The notes beneath the pieces are model-generated. The model had not been told where the DNA came from and ran no database searches. It saw only the letters and a list, made by a program, of their open reading frames with translations. The translations under genes and the position numbers were made by a program. This document shows, in pieces, positions 44,110 to 56,791 of a stretch of 64,000 nt of DNA (positions are counted from its first letter, which is position 1; the number at the start of each line of letters is the position of its first letter). Source of the DNA: Amia ocellicauda (Eukaryota; Chordata; Actinopteri; Amiiformes; Amiidae); NCBI RefSeq assembly GCF_036373705.1, contig NC_089850.1, positions 23,605,256 through 23,669,255 of the forward strand. The letters run 5' to 3'.

Positions 44110-45010
44110 CCTACGGGCTCTGGCTCCTGCCTTTTCCTCTCCCAGTCTGCCCACGCGAGCTGCTCCTGGATGTACAGACAGGCCTGTCGATTTGTTCCCA
44201 GGGCTTGTCATGCGGCCTACAGGCATGTTGCCTTACGAGGCCACCCTGTATATAGTTTGTTCATTATAATTGTGTTGCAGTGGTGCATGCGTTGGCCTGT
44301 ACCCCGCTCTGTATATTGGTCAGCAGGTCTGTGGCCCGCTCTGGCCGTGTGCCATAGAGCAAGAGTCCGCTGCTGCTGGCCTCAGCGGTAAGTACGTGAG
44401 CAAGCTCTCGTGTTCCACTGTGTATATAATTCCTTTGTTAACACAGTAGAGCTAATGTTGCCCTGCGTTAGCCGGTCTAACCAGCAGGCGTCAACTGCTC
44501 CTGTGTTCCATGGGCGGCGCATGAGTTCGTTCCTGCGCCCCGTGGTGTATATAGTTCATTTGTACGAAATCTAAATTGTCAGCACAATGGAGTTCTTCCA
44601 CTCTGTACTGTTTAGTTGAGTTGGATGCTCTTGTGCTGCGAGCTGACAGCATGAAGGTCTTGCTGTCACGCGATATGTACGTATTGTATAGTGTTCAGCT
44701 CGGCTACTCTGTTGACTAGCCAGCTATGTATTATATTGTATTTTTCTCATTGGGTCTGTGGCTCCGCTCCTATTGGATCAGGGGTCCACTGCCATGATAT
44801 TGCGCGGAGGCTGCACAAGTGCTTGATTGCCCGCACCAGACATTGTGCAAGTAGATTCGGCCTCACTCCTAGCTGCACTAGTAGAGCAGCCGGCCTTGCT
44901 CTTGTAAGCAGAGGGAGTAAGAGTTAACTCTGTAGTGCCACTTTGTATATGCTGATTGCAGACAGTTCAGATAAGTTCAGATAACCAGGGTTGCATACGC
45001 AACCTATCGT
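44110..45010. repeat. DIRS 3' non-coding region with recurring TGTATATA-type blocks
   Basis: Short TGTATAT(A) blocks recur near 44248, 44309, 44419, 44542 and 44944, separated by about 60 to 400 bases of GC-rich DNA. Similar blocks occur left of gag (near 39990). This may be the degenerate internal complementary region or terminal repeats of DIRS. No gene is seen. Confidence 0.4.
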
Positions 45011-46079
45011 TTTGCTAAACACTGAATTTGTATATTTGCTGAATTAGATTTTTTCTACAGAAGGAAAGTGGATCTTATAGCTCTTTCTGAGTATGATGTA
45101 CACTTTCTAAACTTGATATTACAAAACAAAAGACAATATATACATAAAGCAGGGACATGACAATGAAAAAATGCATTCTTGTGAAGTTGTTAGGCAGTAG
45201 TTTTAATAATAAAAACTACATAATACAGCAATTTACATAACTGTTCTTCTATGTGGTACTTTTAAATCCCATACAGTATGCTACAGAAGATTAAATTGAC
45301 TGTTTTTCTAAACTGGTCCATTTGTCACATCATGCAACTTAATAGGCAACTCTAAAATTAAAGAACATTCCTTATTGAGGCATTCTTGTATTCTAATCAT
45401 GCATATTTTCATATTGTCCTTTATCGTAAAGTAGTGCGTACATAATCTGCCACATAGCATATACCAATCCCCCATATCCCATTGTTCCATTATAGTCTCC
45501 CAGTAAGACATGAAAATGATATATAATTGATAAGTGCACCTAGGTTTTCATAGCCAATCACATTACATTATTCTCCAAGATATCCAAATGTTACTGAACT
45601 CCAGGAAGCTCTCACACTGTATATAAGTCTGCTTTACAATCAGGACTTGACACTTCCAGGGAATACAGAGAGTAGGAAGTGTATATGGGGTGATTTGCAA
45701 TGAAGAATTTGTTAAGTGATAAGGTAAAGTATTTCCTGCAGGTGATATTTTACTACAGGGTGCACTAAAGGAGGAGGTCATATTTGAATTTTAAATACAT
45801 ATTTTAGGGTAGTTAAATTGCAATGCCTTTTACGGAATTACAATATTGTGAGAGTTAATAACCCAAGCTAAAGACTTCAGTTATAATTCAATATTTTGGG
45901 GGATTACATTGCAGGCATTTACATTTTAATGTGAATGGATTAAAAAAAATGTTGCAGCTATTGTATTAAAGTAATACATTTAAGTATTACATTTAAATAT
46001 CTTTCTACCAGCAGAATAATTTTAAATTTACTTCAGACTGGATTTGCATATTTGGTTTCATCTCACATACCTCAGCAAG
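45011..46079. other. 5' flank of the TAAR gene
   Basis: AT-rich single-copy-looking DNA with no recognised element. No clear TATA box or upstream exon could be fixed. The coding frame stays open back to about 46044 without an ATG, so a leader exon joined near the CAG-rich stretch at 46060-46077 is possible but unproven. Confidence 0.4.
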
Positions 46080-47111
46080 ATGAATTCATCCTTTATTCAG
46101 ATGGACTCAGTACAGTACTGCTATGAAAATGTCACCAAATCCTGCATTAAACTGTCCAGATCAGTTGGTGAAAGAGCAGCTATGTATTTTGTGTTTGTTC
46201 CTTCAGTGCTAATCACAGTTAGTGGAAATCTTCTTGTGATTATTGCCATCTCTCATTTCAAGCAGCTTCATTCACCAAATAATCTCTTAGTTCTTTCTCT
46301 AGCAATTGCTGATTTCCTCCTCGGGCTTTTTGTTCTCCCATTCAGCATGATCAGAAGTGTTGAAACTTGTTGGTATATGGGATCATTCTTCTGCAAACTT
46401 CACACATCTATTGATATTTTGTTTTGCACTACTTCAATTATTCACTTGTGTCTTATTGCTATTGATCGCTACTATGCAGTGTGTGAGCCTCTTCATTATG
46501 CTAGTAAAATCACAATCAGAGTGTCCTGGAGTTTTATAACGCTTGGGTGGGTATTGCCAGCAATATATAGCTTTGGAATTATTTTTACCAAATCCAATGA
46601 GCAAGGACTAGAAGAATTGATTGAAATATTATCATGTGAGGGAGGCTGTTTACTTCTTCTTAATAAGCTGTGGGCATTACTTAATGCAGTTTTTTTTTTT
46701 GCTCCCTGTTTTGGCATGATTGGGATATACGTACGCATTTACACTGTTGCTAGAAACCAAGCAAGACTCATCCAAACAATGGAAGACAGAACATTTTCAC
46801 TGGAAGACAGTACAAGAAGAGCACAGCAAAACAGGGAGCAAAAAGCTGCTAAAACACTAGGAATAGTAATGGGTGTCTTTCTAATTTGCTGGCTCCCTTT
46901 TATCATAAATATCATGATTGACGTCTATCTAAAATTTGCAACTCCAGCAGCTGTGTTTGATGCTTTCATATGGTTGGGCTACATTAATTCTACATTGAAT
47001 CCACTGATTTATGCTTTTTTCTATCCATGGTTTCGAAAGGCACTTAAGCTAATTCTTACTTTGAAAATATTTTGCCCTAATTCCTCTAGAATGAGACTGT
47101 ACACAGAATAA
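46080..47111 (+). CDS. Trace amine-associated receptor (TAAR), intact
   Basis: A class A GPCR of 343 residues, the usual TAAR length, in one coding exon. It should couple to Gs/Golf and sense amines, in olfactory neurons for most TAARs. Visible features are Asn50 (TM1), Asp78 (TM2), Cys105, the amine-binding Asp112 (3.32), DRY at 129-131, Trp271 in CWLP (TM6), and the TAAR fingerprint NSTLNPLIYAFFYPWF at 303-318. N-terminal Cys14 and Cys22 and loop Cys186/Cys190 can form the TAAR disulfides. NSS (2) and NVT (17) are N-glycosylation sites. Asp3.32 points to primary-amine recognition. The C-terminus resembles TAAR1/TAAR4-like members, but I do not assign a subtype. ATG 46080 is chosen because upstream codons lack an ATG. 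Confidence 0.96.
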   Translation: MNSSFIQMDSVQYCYENVTKSCIKLSRSVGERAAMYFVFVPSVLITVSGNLLVIIAISHFKQLHSPNNLLVLSLAIADFLLGLFVLPFSMIRSVETCWYMGSFFCKLHTSIDILFCTTSIIHLCLIAIDRYYAVCEPLHYASKITIRVSWSFITLGWVLPAIYSFGIIFTKSNEQGLEELIEILSCEGGCLLLLNKLWALLNAVFFFAPCFGMIGIYVRIYTVARNQARLIQTMEDRTFSLEDSTRRAQQNREQKAAKTLGIVMGVFLICWLPFIINIMIDVYLKFATPAAVFDAFIWLGYINSTLNPLIYAFFYPWFRKALKLILTLKIFCPNSSRMRLYTE

Positions 47112-47112
47112 A
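47107..47112 (+). terminator. AATAAA overlapping the TAAR stop codon
   Basis: The hexamer AATAAA spans the TAA stop of the receptor gene and is followed by a (CA)n tract. A true cleavage signal here would give an unusually short 3' UTR. It may be coincidental. Confidence 0.3.
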
Positions 47113-50100
47113 ACACACACACACATATACATATATACAAACATAAAGCACACATGGCTGCAGTGATACATATTAACATTTTTGTTTTAAGTAAAAACAA
47201 GTTTTATGTTTACATTAATATACTGTTCAGAGTAAGCAGATTGACTGCTAATGTAATGTAAAAGTGGGTGTTTTGTTTTTGACTTTTCTCACTTAAGAGT
47301 TCAGTTTATTTATCAAAAAAAAAAACAGAGCAAGCCAAGGAAATACAATTAATGAAGGGATTGCAAACATTCTGTAATTGAATGTGTATATAAAACAGTG
47401 TGTGGTTTGGGCACTATAGTTGGGATACAGAGACTGCTAGCGACCTCTCTTCCCAATGGACAGATCATAACTTGATAACAATATACAGACCCCAATCCCC
47501 ATTACCTTCTCACCTGCTATTATGTGTCCATGTCTGACTCCCAGCCAGTACAATAGTGAACACATCTCAATGCCTATGGAAGGACAGCTTTTCAACCTTC
47601 TGCCACTTCCACCGCCTCAGGCACAGTGGACGTGATCAGGCCCAACTACACTTCAGAAACCACTCCTCATCTTAGAAGTTCTTTATAATGAATGCAATAA
47701 CTGTGTAATGTTTATAATCTTTGAATGTTTCATGTTTTATGCATCAGACGCTGTGCAAATGGTTGGCGAGCGTTCTGAACCGATTCCATCAAGTACAGCT
47801 CAATGCAGATTGTCATTAGTCACAAGCACAGCGGATGGGTACAGGAGGGAGTATGCAGAACAGATAGTATGCACTTCAGATTTGGGATTCTGTGAGTTGG
47901 CAGAGGCAGAAATAAAACATTAGATGCACTCACACTACAATATACACATTAGCTCACATCATATATCACTACATGAGACAAGTTGACCATGAGCCTGTCG
48001 AGGATTAGCTTGAGATCTACTTGTTAGTTCTGCACCTGAGAGATTGTGCCTCTCCACACTACAGAAGGGTCAATCCTATTGTGCAGCATTATATTATTCA
48101 CCTTTCTAGAACAATACGCTATGACTCAACATCGTTTTCCCTCTTCCCCAGAGACAATCTCATTTCACTCACTGAGGCCCAGTTTAGTGCCGTGCCCTAC
48201 TGGAAGCAGCTCAGTCCCACAATATGGGTATAGTCGAGAACTCCAGGTTGCATGCCTGGTTAGACGGGGGTCACACTTATGCCCACTGCTGATTTGCTGC
48301 CATGAGTCTCCCTCATGACGAGAGGGTAGGGCTGTAGTAGTTGTGAGGCATCTAGTGCCTAGTGGTGTGTTGTATCCCTTGTCACATGGTACCTCCATGG
48401 AGGTCTACATTGCCAGCCTCCTGGATTAATTCATCATGGGAATCTATATATTCCCCCCCTATCATAACTCCATCTATATACTGTCTATATACTGATAATC
48501 AATATAGGCATGTGTTTCTGTTTAGGACAAGCATTTTAAAACTACACTTCATGGTTTACATGCACACATTTACTTATATTCTGTAGCTGCCTGCTCCTGG
48601 TTACCTGCTGAAGGGGTGAAAGAGACTTATCTCCAAGGATTAGCAAAGGTACCTTGCTCCTCCTGTAAGACAGATCTATATTTTAGTAGGGGTTTATATA
48701 TGTTTGTGACTCTTCCGTTACTGAAAGTGCCCAGAATTATTGTTTTAAATGTTACTAGGTGTTTGAGTATGCTCTGTGTATGTTCATGCTAAGGCAGTAA
48801 TATTATCGGCCTTTCCTCTCTTTCTTTCCTTCCTCCATCTCACTGTCTGAGTTTGTTTTTTTACACATGGTACTCTGCTGATTAGGCTTTGTGTCCTTCA
48901 GGACTTTCCAGTCTGCCATGTTTTTAATTTCTTTATGGATATTTTCATTTCTTGAGATAACTAGCTTTGCTCAACCGAACGTAACCCACTTGATTTCTTA
49001 TTAGGATTTTGTAACCCGAATTACTGCTGTAATCAATTACGTGTTTGGAAGAACTGCCCTATGGCCTCTATTGGGAGAGTCTGTTGGAGGGATTCCCCAA
49101 TAACACTTAGCTCTGCTGATGCTACATTGCGTTTCCATTCCACTGGTGATAATTTATGATTTCTCCCCAAACCTTTCCAACACTTTAGGTTTAAACCCAC
49201 ATGATCAGTATAACAATGGCTGTGTATTGCTTCGGAACTCCTAGCCACATGTTGTCATTTGCAGGCAGCCTTCATGACTACAACAACTGACTGTTGCACT
49301 AAACTGTCTCTCATGGCTTGTTCATGTTCCACTCTCCAAGGGCAACACACCCTTTTCCGTCATCACTGCGCTTTATCCACAGGATGGCAAGGAGGCTAAA
49401 CATGTGTCTTCTACACAAATCGTGCTCCTGGACTTCATTTCCCGCATACAGGTTCGGCCCTCTGATGTGCCCTACAAAACACAATGAATGACACCCTGCG
49501 GTCTACTGACCACACCTTGTAGCATGGGCTATTAGCGACGAACATTACACTTGTGGCCCTGGCACATAGACTGCTTGCTGACACGTTACAGACTCTTCCT
49601 GATTCCTTGCTCGAAACCAGGATGGAAATATAGCATGGACAATATGAGGGGCAGCTGGGATCTGCACATGTCAAAGACCTCCAATTAGTTGGAGCACCGT
49701 TTGCATGTTCTTCTGCTCTTGGTCTCTCCTGGAGTTTCTGCTAACTGTCAATGTTGTTATTTACAATGTCTTGTTTGCTCTGCACCAATAATCCAGACAG
49801 TTATACCAGACTGTCAGAAATACAGATAATGACCACACCTTATTATAACCCTTAAACACACATTTTCCATTATTATATGATGGACTTTAATCACCACCAA
49901 TCAAGCACCTGCTTATACTTTGCCAACCATATCGGGTAACTGCATACACATAGCCTTACTGATATACACCCTATGACTACAGGGATAGAGATAGACAATA
50001 AAAAGCATGGGGGGGCATTGACCGGCAGGAGGGACTGATGAACTGCATTTCTTTCCCTGTGTGTCTGTGTGAACAAGGTCACTGTCTCGTGGCCTTGCTG

Positions 50101-51092
50101 TGCTACGGTACTGTGCACAAGAACCCGTTTTCTCCAGTCATTTGGGCTTGGTATATTCAATAAGCCCCCCTTATATTGAACATTACATATGCCTTACATT
50201 TTCCCTGGTTTAACCATATATGGGTTTTCCTAATGAGTTGTCAGACAGAAACTGAACTTGCATTCATCAAGGGACAGACATGTGGGTCCTGTTATCTTTC
50301 TCTCCTGTCTGGTCTGCATAAAAGTGTCTGTTCTTGAGATTGCCCCTTGAACCTCTTCCTTGTAGTTGCTTATTATAAAAACCTTTGTTTGGAAATATCT
50401 CTCTGGATTTCATCAACTCTTCAGTATCTATTTTAAATAAAGAGTTTATGGAAAGGAACTGGAGCTGACTGGACAGCACGGGCCAATATTCAAACTTCAT
50501 GCAATTTTCGCTCAACCTGAGTGCGGCACAAGAAAAACGTGACTTGGCCAAAAAAGGATAGATATTCAAACATGGCGCAGATCTTTACACAACATTGGAA
50601 TATAGCATTGTTTTCCTGTGTTGCGCAAGCCCGTTTGCACCGCGCAAACCCACCTGCACCACTCTACAATGCGCTATTATCCCCACCATTTGAGTTTTGT
50701 GCGGTTATTGGATGAATGCGCCATGCTAACATTGTGCAAAAACTGGTATATTCAGTCTAATTAAGGCTTTTATGCAATTCAAATTCGATTGTGCTTTGCG
50801 CATGTTTAATGTCAGCCTGGAATACATTTGCATCTCATGTTTCCAATTAATGAGTCATTGCCATATGTTAATAAGCCACTCCATTAAAAGAACAGGAGAC
50901 TGCAGGTGGATGAATGAAGGCAGTGTGCGAGTGCCATGTTTGTATGAGGGGCCGTACAAGCCATTATTCATCCTGGCCCTCTCACATACATACTTTTGCA
51001 CTCATGCACATGCAGTCAATGTATACATGTAATATTATATATAATATATGGATGTAAGAAGAAAATATATGGATGAGAGAAGATTGTATGCA
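47113..51092. other. Intergenic DNA 3' of the TAAR gene
   Basis: Nearly 4 kb with no supported gene and no element I can name. Open frames are short, not ATG-anchored in a meaningful way, and resemble no family. The stretch 50520-50900 has a slightly different composition and recurring GCGCAA words, which might mark an old MITE. Confidence 0.45.
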
Positions 51093-51096
51093 TGTG

Positions 51097-52003
51097 TGTA
51101 ACGGTTCCACTCGGTTGGGCGCCAGGTGTGGAAAGAGCAAATCAAAAAAAAAAAAAAAGTAAAGATGACAGCCAACTGGTGAAACGTCACCAGGGCACAG
51201 GTAGTAAGAGCACTGACATAGAAAGTAAAGATAAAGAGTAACGATCACATAACCTGGACCCTGTGGCCACTAACTAGAGCATAAGACCCACAGGGTCAAT
51301 AATTGTAGACAGAGGTGAAGTCCACAACACGCACTGTATAATGTAAACAATTAATCAAGTGAAAAAACACAAATGCAATAAATACAATATCCGAAAATCA
51401 ACATCCTATCAAAAAATGTCCCGGCAAAAACAAACAAAAATGTTCAATGATAAATAGTTGGAATAACAAAACAAAGTGATCACAACAACCAAATACCTTT
51501 AATTTCAGTTTAGGTATACATTTACATATTATTCTTCCCTTGGTTGAGCTCAACATAAACCATAATAACCCATACAAAAGATTAACCAACTAGCAATAGT
51601 AGCAACAAGAAAAAAAAAACGTTGTAGACAAGACATACAAAGTTGGAAAATATGAAAACAAATCAGGATTACACAAAATAAAATATTGATAATGCTGGGG
51701 AAGAAAAGAGAAAAAACAAAACTAGTTAAGCTTCTGGGGTATAGTAATAAAGAAAGTAGCTGGACTCCAAAGAATACAAACAAAATAATAAAGGAAATTC
51801 AGTTGCAAACAAGTTAGAAAGTAGAATATGCACTATAACAAGAAACAAGGAAGACAAAAAGAAATAGAAAATAGCCAAGAGTCCAGCTTCCCCAAAACTA
51901 AATGATAGCAATACTAACTAGAAAATAAACCAAACAAGAATAGAAACAAAGTAATAGAATAATAGCAATAACCATAATAACCGCCAATGATAAATGCTAA
52001 TGA
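51097..52003 (-). repeat. Gypsy 3' LTR, truncated
   Basis: About 907 bp aligning with 56792-57724 of the other LTR. The match ends abruptly at 52003, next to the integrase end, so the U3 start and polypurine tract are deleted. Confidence 0.9.
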
Positions 52004-52071
52004 CAGATCCACACGCGATCCTTGGCTAAAAACTGCACTTCACGGTGTTGCTTGTTGTAATTGTCCCGCTG

Positions 52072-52964
52072 TCATTTCCGGGCTTTCTCCAAATTGTCAG
52101 ATGCTAGTTCATGGAATTGGCTTAGTGTGGAGAGGAGTTTGTAACTGCCAGACTTAGGAGTAACGCAATGCCCTTCAAGAATGCAGTCTAAGGGTCTTCT
52201 GAGGCGTCTACCCAAGTTGAGCTCTGCAGGGGTAAAATCGCGAACCGAAATTCCGGGAGAAACTGATCCCATTTCTGATGCTTCACTCCTACATAGGATG
52301 ACAGCATGGACTTATGGGTATGGTTAACTCTCTCAAGTTGGTTTGGGGATGATAGGCAGTGGTAGTCTTACGGGAGACCTGCCATTGATTACACACTTCC
52401 TGGAACACTGAGGATATGAATTGAGACACTTGATCTGACAGTAGATAATCCGTGGTGCCCCATCGAGTGAACATTTCCTGAACCAAGATCCATGTGATGA
52501 CAGCAGCAGAGGCCTTCCGTAGAGGGTAAAGCTCAACCCACTGGGTAAAGTAGTCAACAAACACGAGAAGATATATATTTTGGTGGGAACTGCGAGGCAA
52601 AGGGCCCATCAGATCCAAGCCCACCATTTCTCAGGGTCTCTGAATGATAGTTTGCTGTAACTTCCCTGCAGGTTTTTTGGTTTCAGGTTTATGGACCTGG
52701 CACACCATACAACACTTAACATACCGTTGGACCTCCTTCCACATTCCTGGCCAGTAAGCAATGGTTTGAACATTTAAGGGTCTTGTATCTTCCAAAGTGA
52801 CCACTTAGAGGATCATTGTGATAAGCTGCCAGGACCTGCTCATGCAAGGAGTGAGGAACATAGATTTGGTAGTAGGTCTTGTTCCCCTGCTGAGTTTTCT
52901 GAAATACCTTGTCCTCTGTAAGAACAAAGTGAGCTGATGACTCCTCAGCTGGTTGATCGTTCAA
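52072..52964 (-). pseudogene. Gypsy integrase
   Basis: The N-terminal zinc-binding region (52964-52716) has HxxxH-type remnants (LHEQVLAAYHNDPLSGHFG) and a damaged CxxC. The core (52627-52330) has the first Asp in VGLDLMGPLP and the second in LLSDQVSQF, then AYHPQTN, after which the frame shifts and the Glu motif is lost. The C-terminal part (52272-52072) includes RDFTPAELNLGRRLRRPLD. It is not functional. Confidence 0.85.
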
Positions 52965-53262
52965 GCAAAGAGTCTCATATACTTTCTGGATCTCTGGATC
53001 TTCCTGCTGGGCTTTCCATAGAGTTTAATCAGTGATGGGGAAAAGCAGAGAAAATCCACCATCTGCCAAGACAGCAGCACAAGTGGGAACAGTAGGTGAA
53101 GAACTAAAATCCACCAGAGCTCTGGATAAGGCATCAGGCAGGAGATTTAGTTTGCCTTTAGGGTACTCCACATTAAAGGAAAATTCTTGTAGTCTTAAAT
53201 CTCAATGAATAAGTTCAGTGCTGGGTTTGAGTGTTTTAAAAACCCATAGCAGCGAAGAATGG

Positions 53263-54276
53263 TCAGTGACTACAGTGAATAACTGTCCTTAGAAATAGTA
53301 ACACCATTTCTGCAATGCATTCCTTCTCCGTGGCAGAATAGTTCTGTTCCACGTGTTTCAGAGTCCTGCTGGCATATGCCAGTACTTCTTCAGATGCCTG
53401 ACTAGTTTGTACCAACACTGCTCCAAGTCCCACATCACTTGCATCCGTGTAAACCACAAAGGGTAGCTGGAAGTTAGGATGACCCAAAATGGGAGGTGTA
53501 ATGAGAGTTTCTTTCAACTCATCCAAGGCTTGCTGGCATGCTGGAGTCCAGATAAACTTTGTTCCCTTCTTCTTCAAGTTGTTAAGGGGAACGGCAATCT
53601 GCGAGAAGTGAGGGGCAAACTGGTGGTACCACCCGGCCATACCTAAAAACCTTTGCACAGCTTTGAGAGTGGTGGGGACTGGAAAGTGCTGTATGGCTTT
53701 ATTCTTCTCTGGTTCCGCTTGAATCCCTTGAGCAGAGACCACATGTCCCAAGTATTGGATCCGAGTCTGGAAGAAGTTTTTTCATTTTTTCATGTTCAGT
53801 GTAAGTCCGGCAACACTCAGCTTGTCAAACACACTTTGAAGGTTGATCTGATGTTGCTGAAAGGTTGAAGAATAGATAATAATATCATCTAAATACACAA
53901 AACAGTTCTGTCTCCATAGATCACCCAAAACGAGCTCCATTAACCTCTGGAAGGTGGCTGGGGCATTCTTCAATCCAAAGGGCATCACCCTGAATTGGAA
54001 GAGACAATAGGGTGAGACAGTTTTGGGCTTGTCGGCCAGGTACATCTCCACCTGCCAATAACCACTATTGAGGTCCAGGGTAATGAATATGGCAGCTCCT
54101 GACAGAGATTCCAGGATTTCAGTGATCGTCGGCAGTGGGTATGCATAGTTGACCATGATGGCATTTAACTTGCGGTAGTCGATGTAGAACCGGTGTCCCC
54201 CTCCTTTCTTAGGGATAAGCATGATGGGAAACCCCCAACCTGAATGAGAAGGTTCAATTATCCCATCTGCCAGCAT
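53263..54276 (-). pseudogene. Gypsy reverse transcriptase and RNase H
   Basis: RT (54276-53782) has the start region DGIIEPSHSGWGFPIMLIPKK, YIDYRKLNA, FITLDLNSGYWQV, FQFRVMPFGLKNAPATFQRLM and the active-site YLDD in FVYLDDIIIYS. A stop near 53780 and a shift separate it from the connection and RNase H part (53751-53263), with FLGMAGWYHQF, VVYTDASDVGLGAVL (catalytic Asp) and YSATEKECIA (catalytic Glu). The break is minor, but downstream RNase H is frameshifted. Confidence 0.9.
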
Positions 54277-54824
54277 CTCATTAATCTGATCTTTAACAAT
54301 AGCCTGTTAGAATGGAGACAGATGATACGGCTTCATCTTAATGAGCACTTCACAGGAAGTGTATATTTGATTAAATAGTACCTTTGTGCATCCTCTTGTC
54401 CTTGTGCATACATTGCCATTGTCCTGCAGCATTCGCCTTATTTGTTCTTTCTGGACGCCCATCACACTAGATGCCAACACAGAATGATCAATGACAGTAG
54501 AAAGATCCAAAGGGGAGCTTGCTGTAGGAAGAAAATTCAGCACAGGCTTCACCGCAGTAATCAGAGCATTAAACAATGGATTGGGAGGCATTAAGGGGAT
54601 TGAAGAGGTCTATACCTTGACATCCACACTTTCATCTTGGAAGGAATGCCTCACATTGCCATCATTGGGGAACCAGTACACATGGTTTTGCACACCACTA
54701 AAAAGTCCAGTTCAAATACAACTGCAAATGCAAGAGTGTTACCTGCAAGAACTACAGTAGGTATGGTCCAGGTATGGTGGTGAACAGTGTATTCCAGCTC
54801 AATCCAACCAAGGGGGTGGGTCTC

Positions 54825-55385
54825 CTATCCATTCGCTAAAAACAATGGTCCTCCTGTCCAGGTTTTCAATGTCTCCTCCGGTTGCTTTAACTGAAGCCAG
54901 AGCTGCTCATGTAACAGTGTATACGTCGATCTGGTGTCTAAAATGGCTTTTCCAGACCAGTTACAGAGTAATAACGGCACCATTAGCTGCTGTGGGATGG
55001 AAATGAGGGGATGGGAAGTGTTTGTTTGAGATATAGAGGATTGCACTTGTTGGTTGTCCCGAATAGAATTCAACCCTGGGGTAACAATAGTCATACTCAG
55101 GCCTTGAACAAAGTCAGGGTTATCCTTTGAGTTCTCCATAGGGTCTTGTCCTCCGGCATATCTACTTTTGGGGTTAAAAAAGGAACATGATCCTGGCCCA
55201 TGTTGCCGTTTACATCGCCAACAATACAGGTTTGGCTCCATGACAGGGTGGGGTGCAGATCCTGTAGGTCTGATTTTGACAGGTGGTGGTCTACCACTCG
55301 AGCACTGAGAATGCCTTTTCTCATATTCTCTCTGACATTTCTGATCTTTTTCCAACTGTTGCCCTAACTGAACCAGCCCTTCCAC
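54825..55385 (-). pseudogene. Gypsy zinc knuckle and protease
   Basis: A knuckle-like CWRCKRQHGPGSC (C-x2-C-x3-H-x4-C, one residue short of the canonical spacing) is followed by a linker and a retropepsin start, AILDTRSTYTLL, where the catalytic Asp-Thr-Gly reads Asp-Thr-Arg. The Gly-to-Arg change should abolish protease activity. The frame overlaps gag by about 20 bases. Confidence 0.8.
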
Positions 55386-56479
55386 AGTGGTGACTCTGCC
55401 ACGTAACTGACTAGCAAGGTAGGGGTTAATGTTTTCAAGATGAGTTTCACTATGTGTTTTTCTTCAATCATTTGTTTCCATCGATGGCATAAAACTCTAT
55501 ATAAAAAAGCTAAATCTCGGATTGTCTCTTGATCTCCCTGAACCCAGGTTTTTATTGTCTCCAGCAGTTTATCTTCATAGTCTTCTGACAGAAAAGCATT
55601 TAAAAACTGTGTTTCAAATTCTTGCCAAGTACTCACATGTTCTCTGGCGTCTTCCCACCAATCACGAGCAGTTCCATATAAAACTGTACGGAGTGTAGCA
55701 AGAATCTCCACGTCTGTAAGAGGTAGAAGGGCGACAAAATCATGACATTTTTCCATAAAAATCAGAGGATCATCATCATCTGTAGGCCCTCCAAAAGTAG
55801 GAAACTGCAATCTTACATGTCTCAAACCTTCGGATAATCTGGAGTACTCTGGAAGAAAAGCATCTGGTCAGTGTGGTAGTTCACTTACCCCACTGCATCC
55901 CCAAGTAAGGAATGGAGGATAGGATGCAAGAGATGGCTTCCCAGGAGCAGTGAGGTCTTCCTTCTCCTGTTTTGTGGCCAACTTATGGTTAATAGCACAT
56001 AACTCAGTACTAGTAGATTGCATTTGTTGTAAACAGTTTGAAACACCATTCTGTAATTTGCTCACTTGTGTTAGACGCATTTGTTGGTTTTGCTCCAATT
56101 CTTGGTGGAACCTGGCCTGTAGCTGTTGTATTGACCACTGTAACTCTTCTCTGAACTGGGTAGATTGAGTTTGTGCTTTGGAGTTTATTGCTTGAATTAC
56201 AGCGGTTCTACCATTCTCATACCAGGTAGTTACCATTTCCTGCAGCTGGTCCAAAGCAGAAGTGCTGAGCTTGACTCTATCCTCCTCTTCAGGTTTAAGC
56301 AGTTTCTGCCTGAGTTCCTGGTACATGGCCATTTGTGTTTGTTGCATTTCTGCCACTGACTTGTCCATGGCATACATTTTCCTGATCAGGATGGCCATAC
56401 CTACATTGGTAGCTGGAGTAGGCAGGGGCCGAAGAAGTAACTGCAGAGGAGAAGGTATTCGATTGGAAACTGTAGACAT
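55364..56479 (-). pseudogene. Gypsy gag
   Basis: An ATG at 56479 opens 203 codons with a long Gln-rich coiled-coil region (about residues 30-170). A stop at 55868-55870 is followed at 55825 by a 153-codon frame with the retrotransposon capsid fold (DDPLIFMEKCHDF, LYGTARDWWED, FLNAFLSEDYEDKL). Together they make the structural protein of the particle. The stop between them is a lesion or a genuine gene boundary. Confidence 0.8.
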
Positions 56480-56791
56480 AATGGTGAAAGTATTTCCAAA
56501 TCAATCAGTGACAGTTCCTCCTCCTTGGCTGGAGATCCAGGACCGGAGTATGTGGAGTCTTGTCCCAACCCTAGAACTTCTGGAATAGTCTTCCCTGCCG
56601 CCGTTATTGATTATTGCTATTAAAAAAAAAAGATGCAGAAAACAAAAACACAGTAACAGTGTAAGAGACAATACCAAACAAGATAGGCACATAGAAATAA
56701 CGCAAACAAAGCAAGTGTGCAAGCAGGCACCAAAAAGAAGAAAGAAGAGGGAATAGATCAGAACCTCAGCCCCACATTGGGTGCTATTTTA

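Larger units (their letters stand above)
39370..45010 (+). mobile_element. DIRS-type tyrosine-recombinase retrotransposon
   Basis: A GC-rich element with gag, RT-RNase H and tyrosine recombinase overlapping in different frames, and no protease or DDE integrase. This is DIRS organisation. The GC content contrasts sharply with the AT-rich flanks. The left boundary (about 39370) and right boundary (about 45010, just after a near-palindrome GGTTGCATACGCAACC at 44990-45005) are judged from composition. Inverted terminal repeats were not resolved by eye. Confidence 0.85.

Noticed and set aside
46357..46539. Alternative frames inside the TAAR gene
   Set aside because: Out-of-frame shadows of the receptor coding sequence.
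47113..51092. Short frames such as 49033-49248 and 49435-49674 on -
   Set aside because: No family resemblance, no splice or promoter context and lengths expected by chance.
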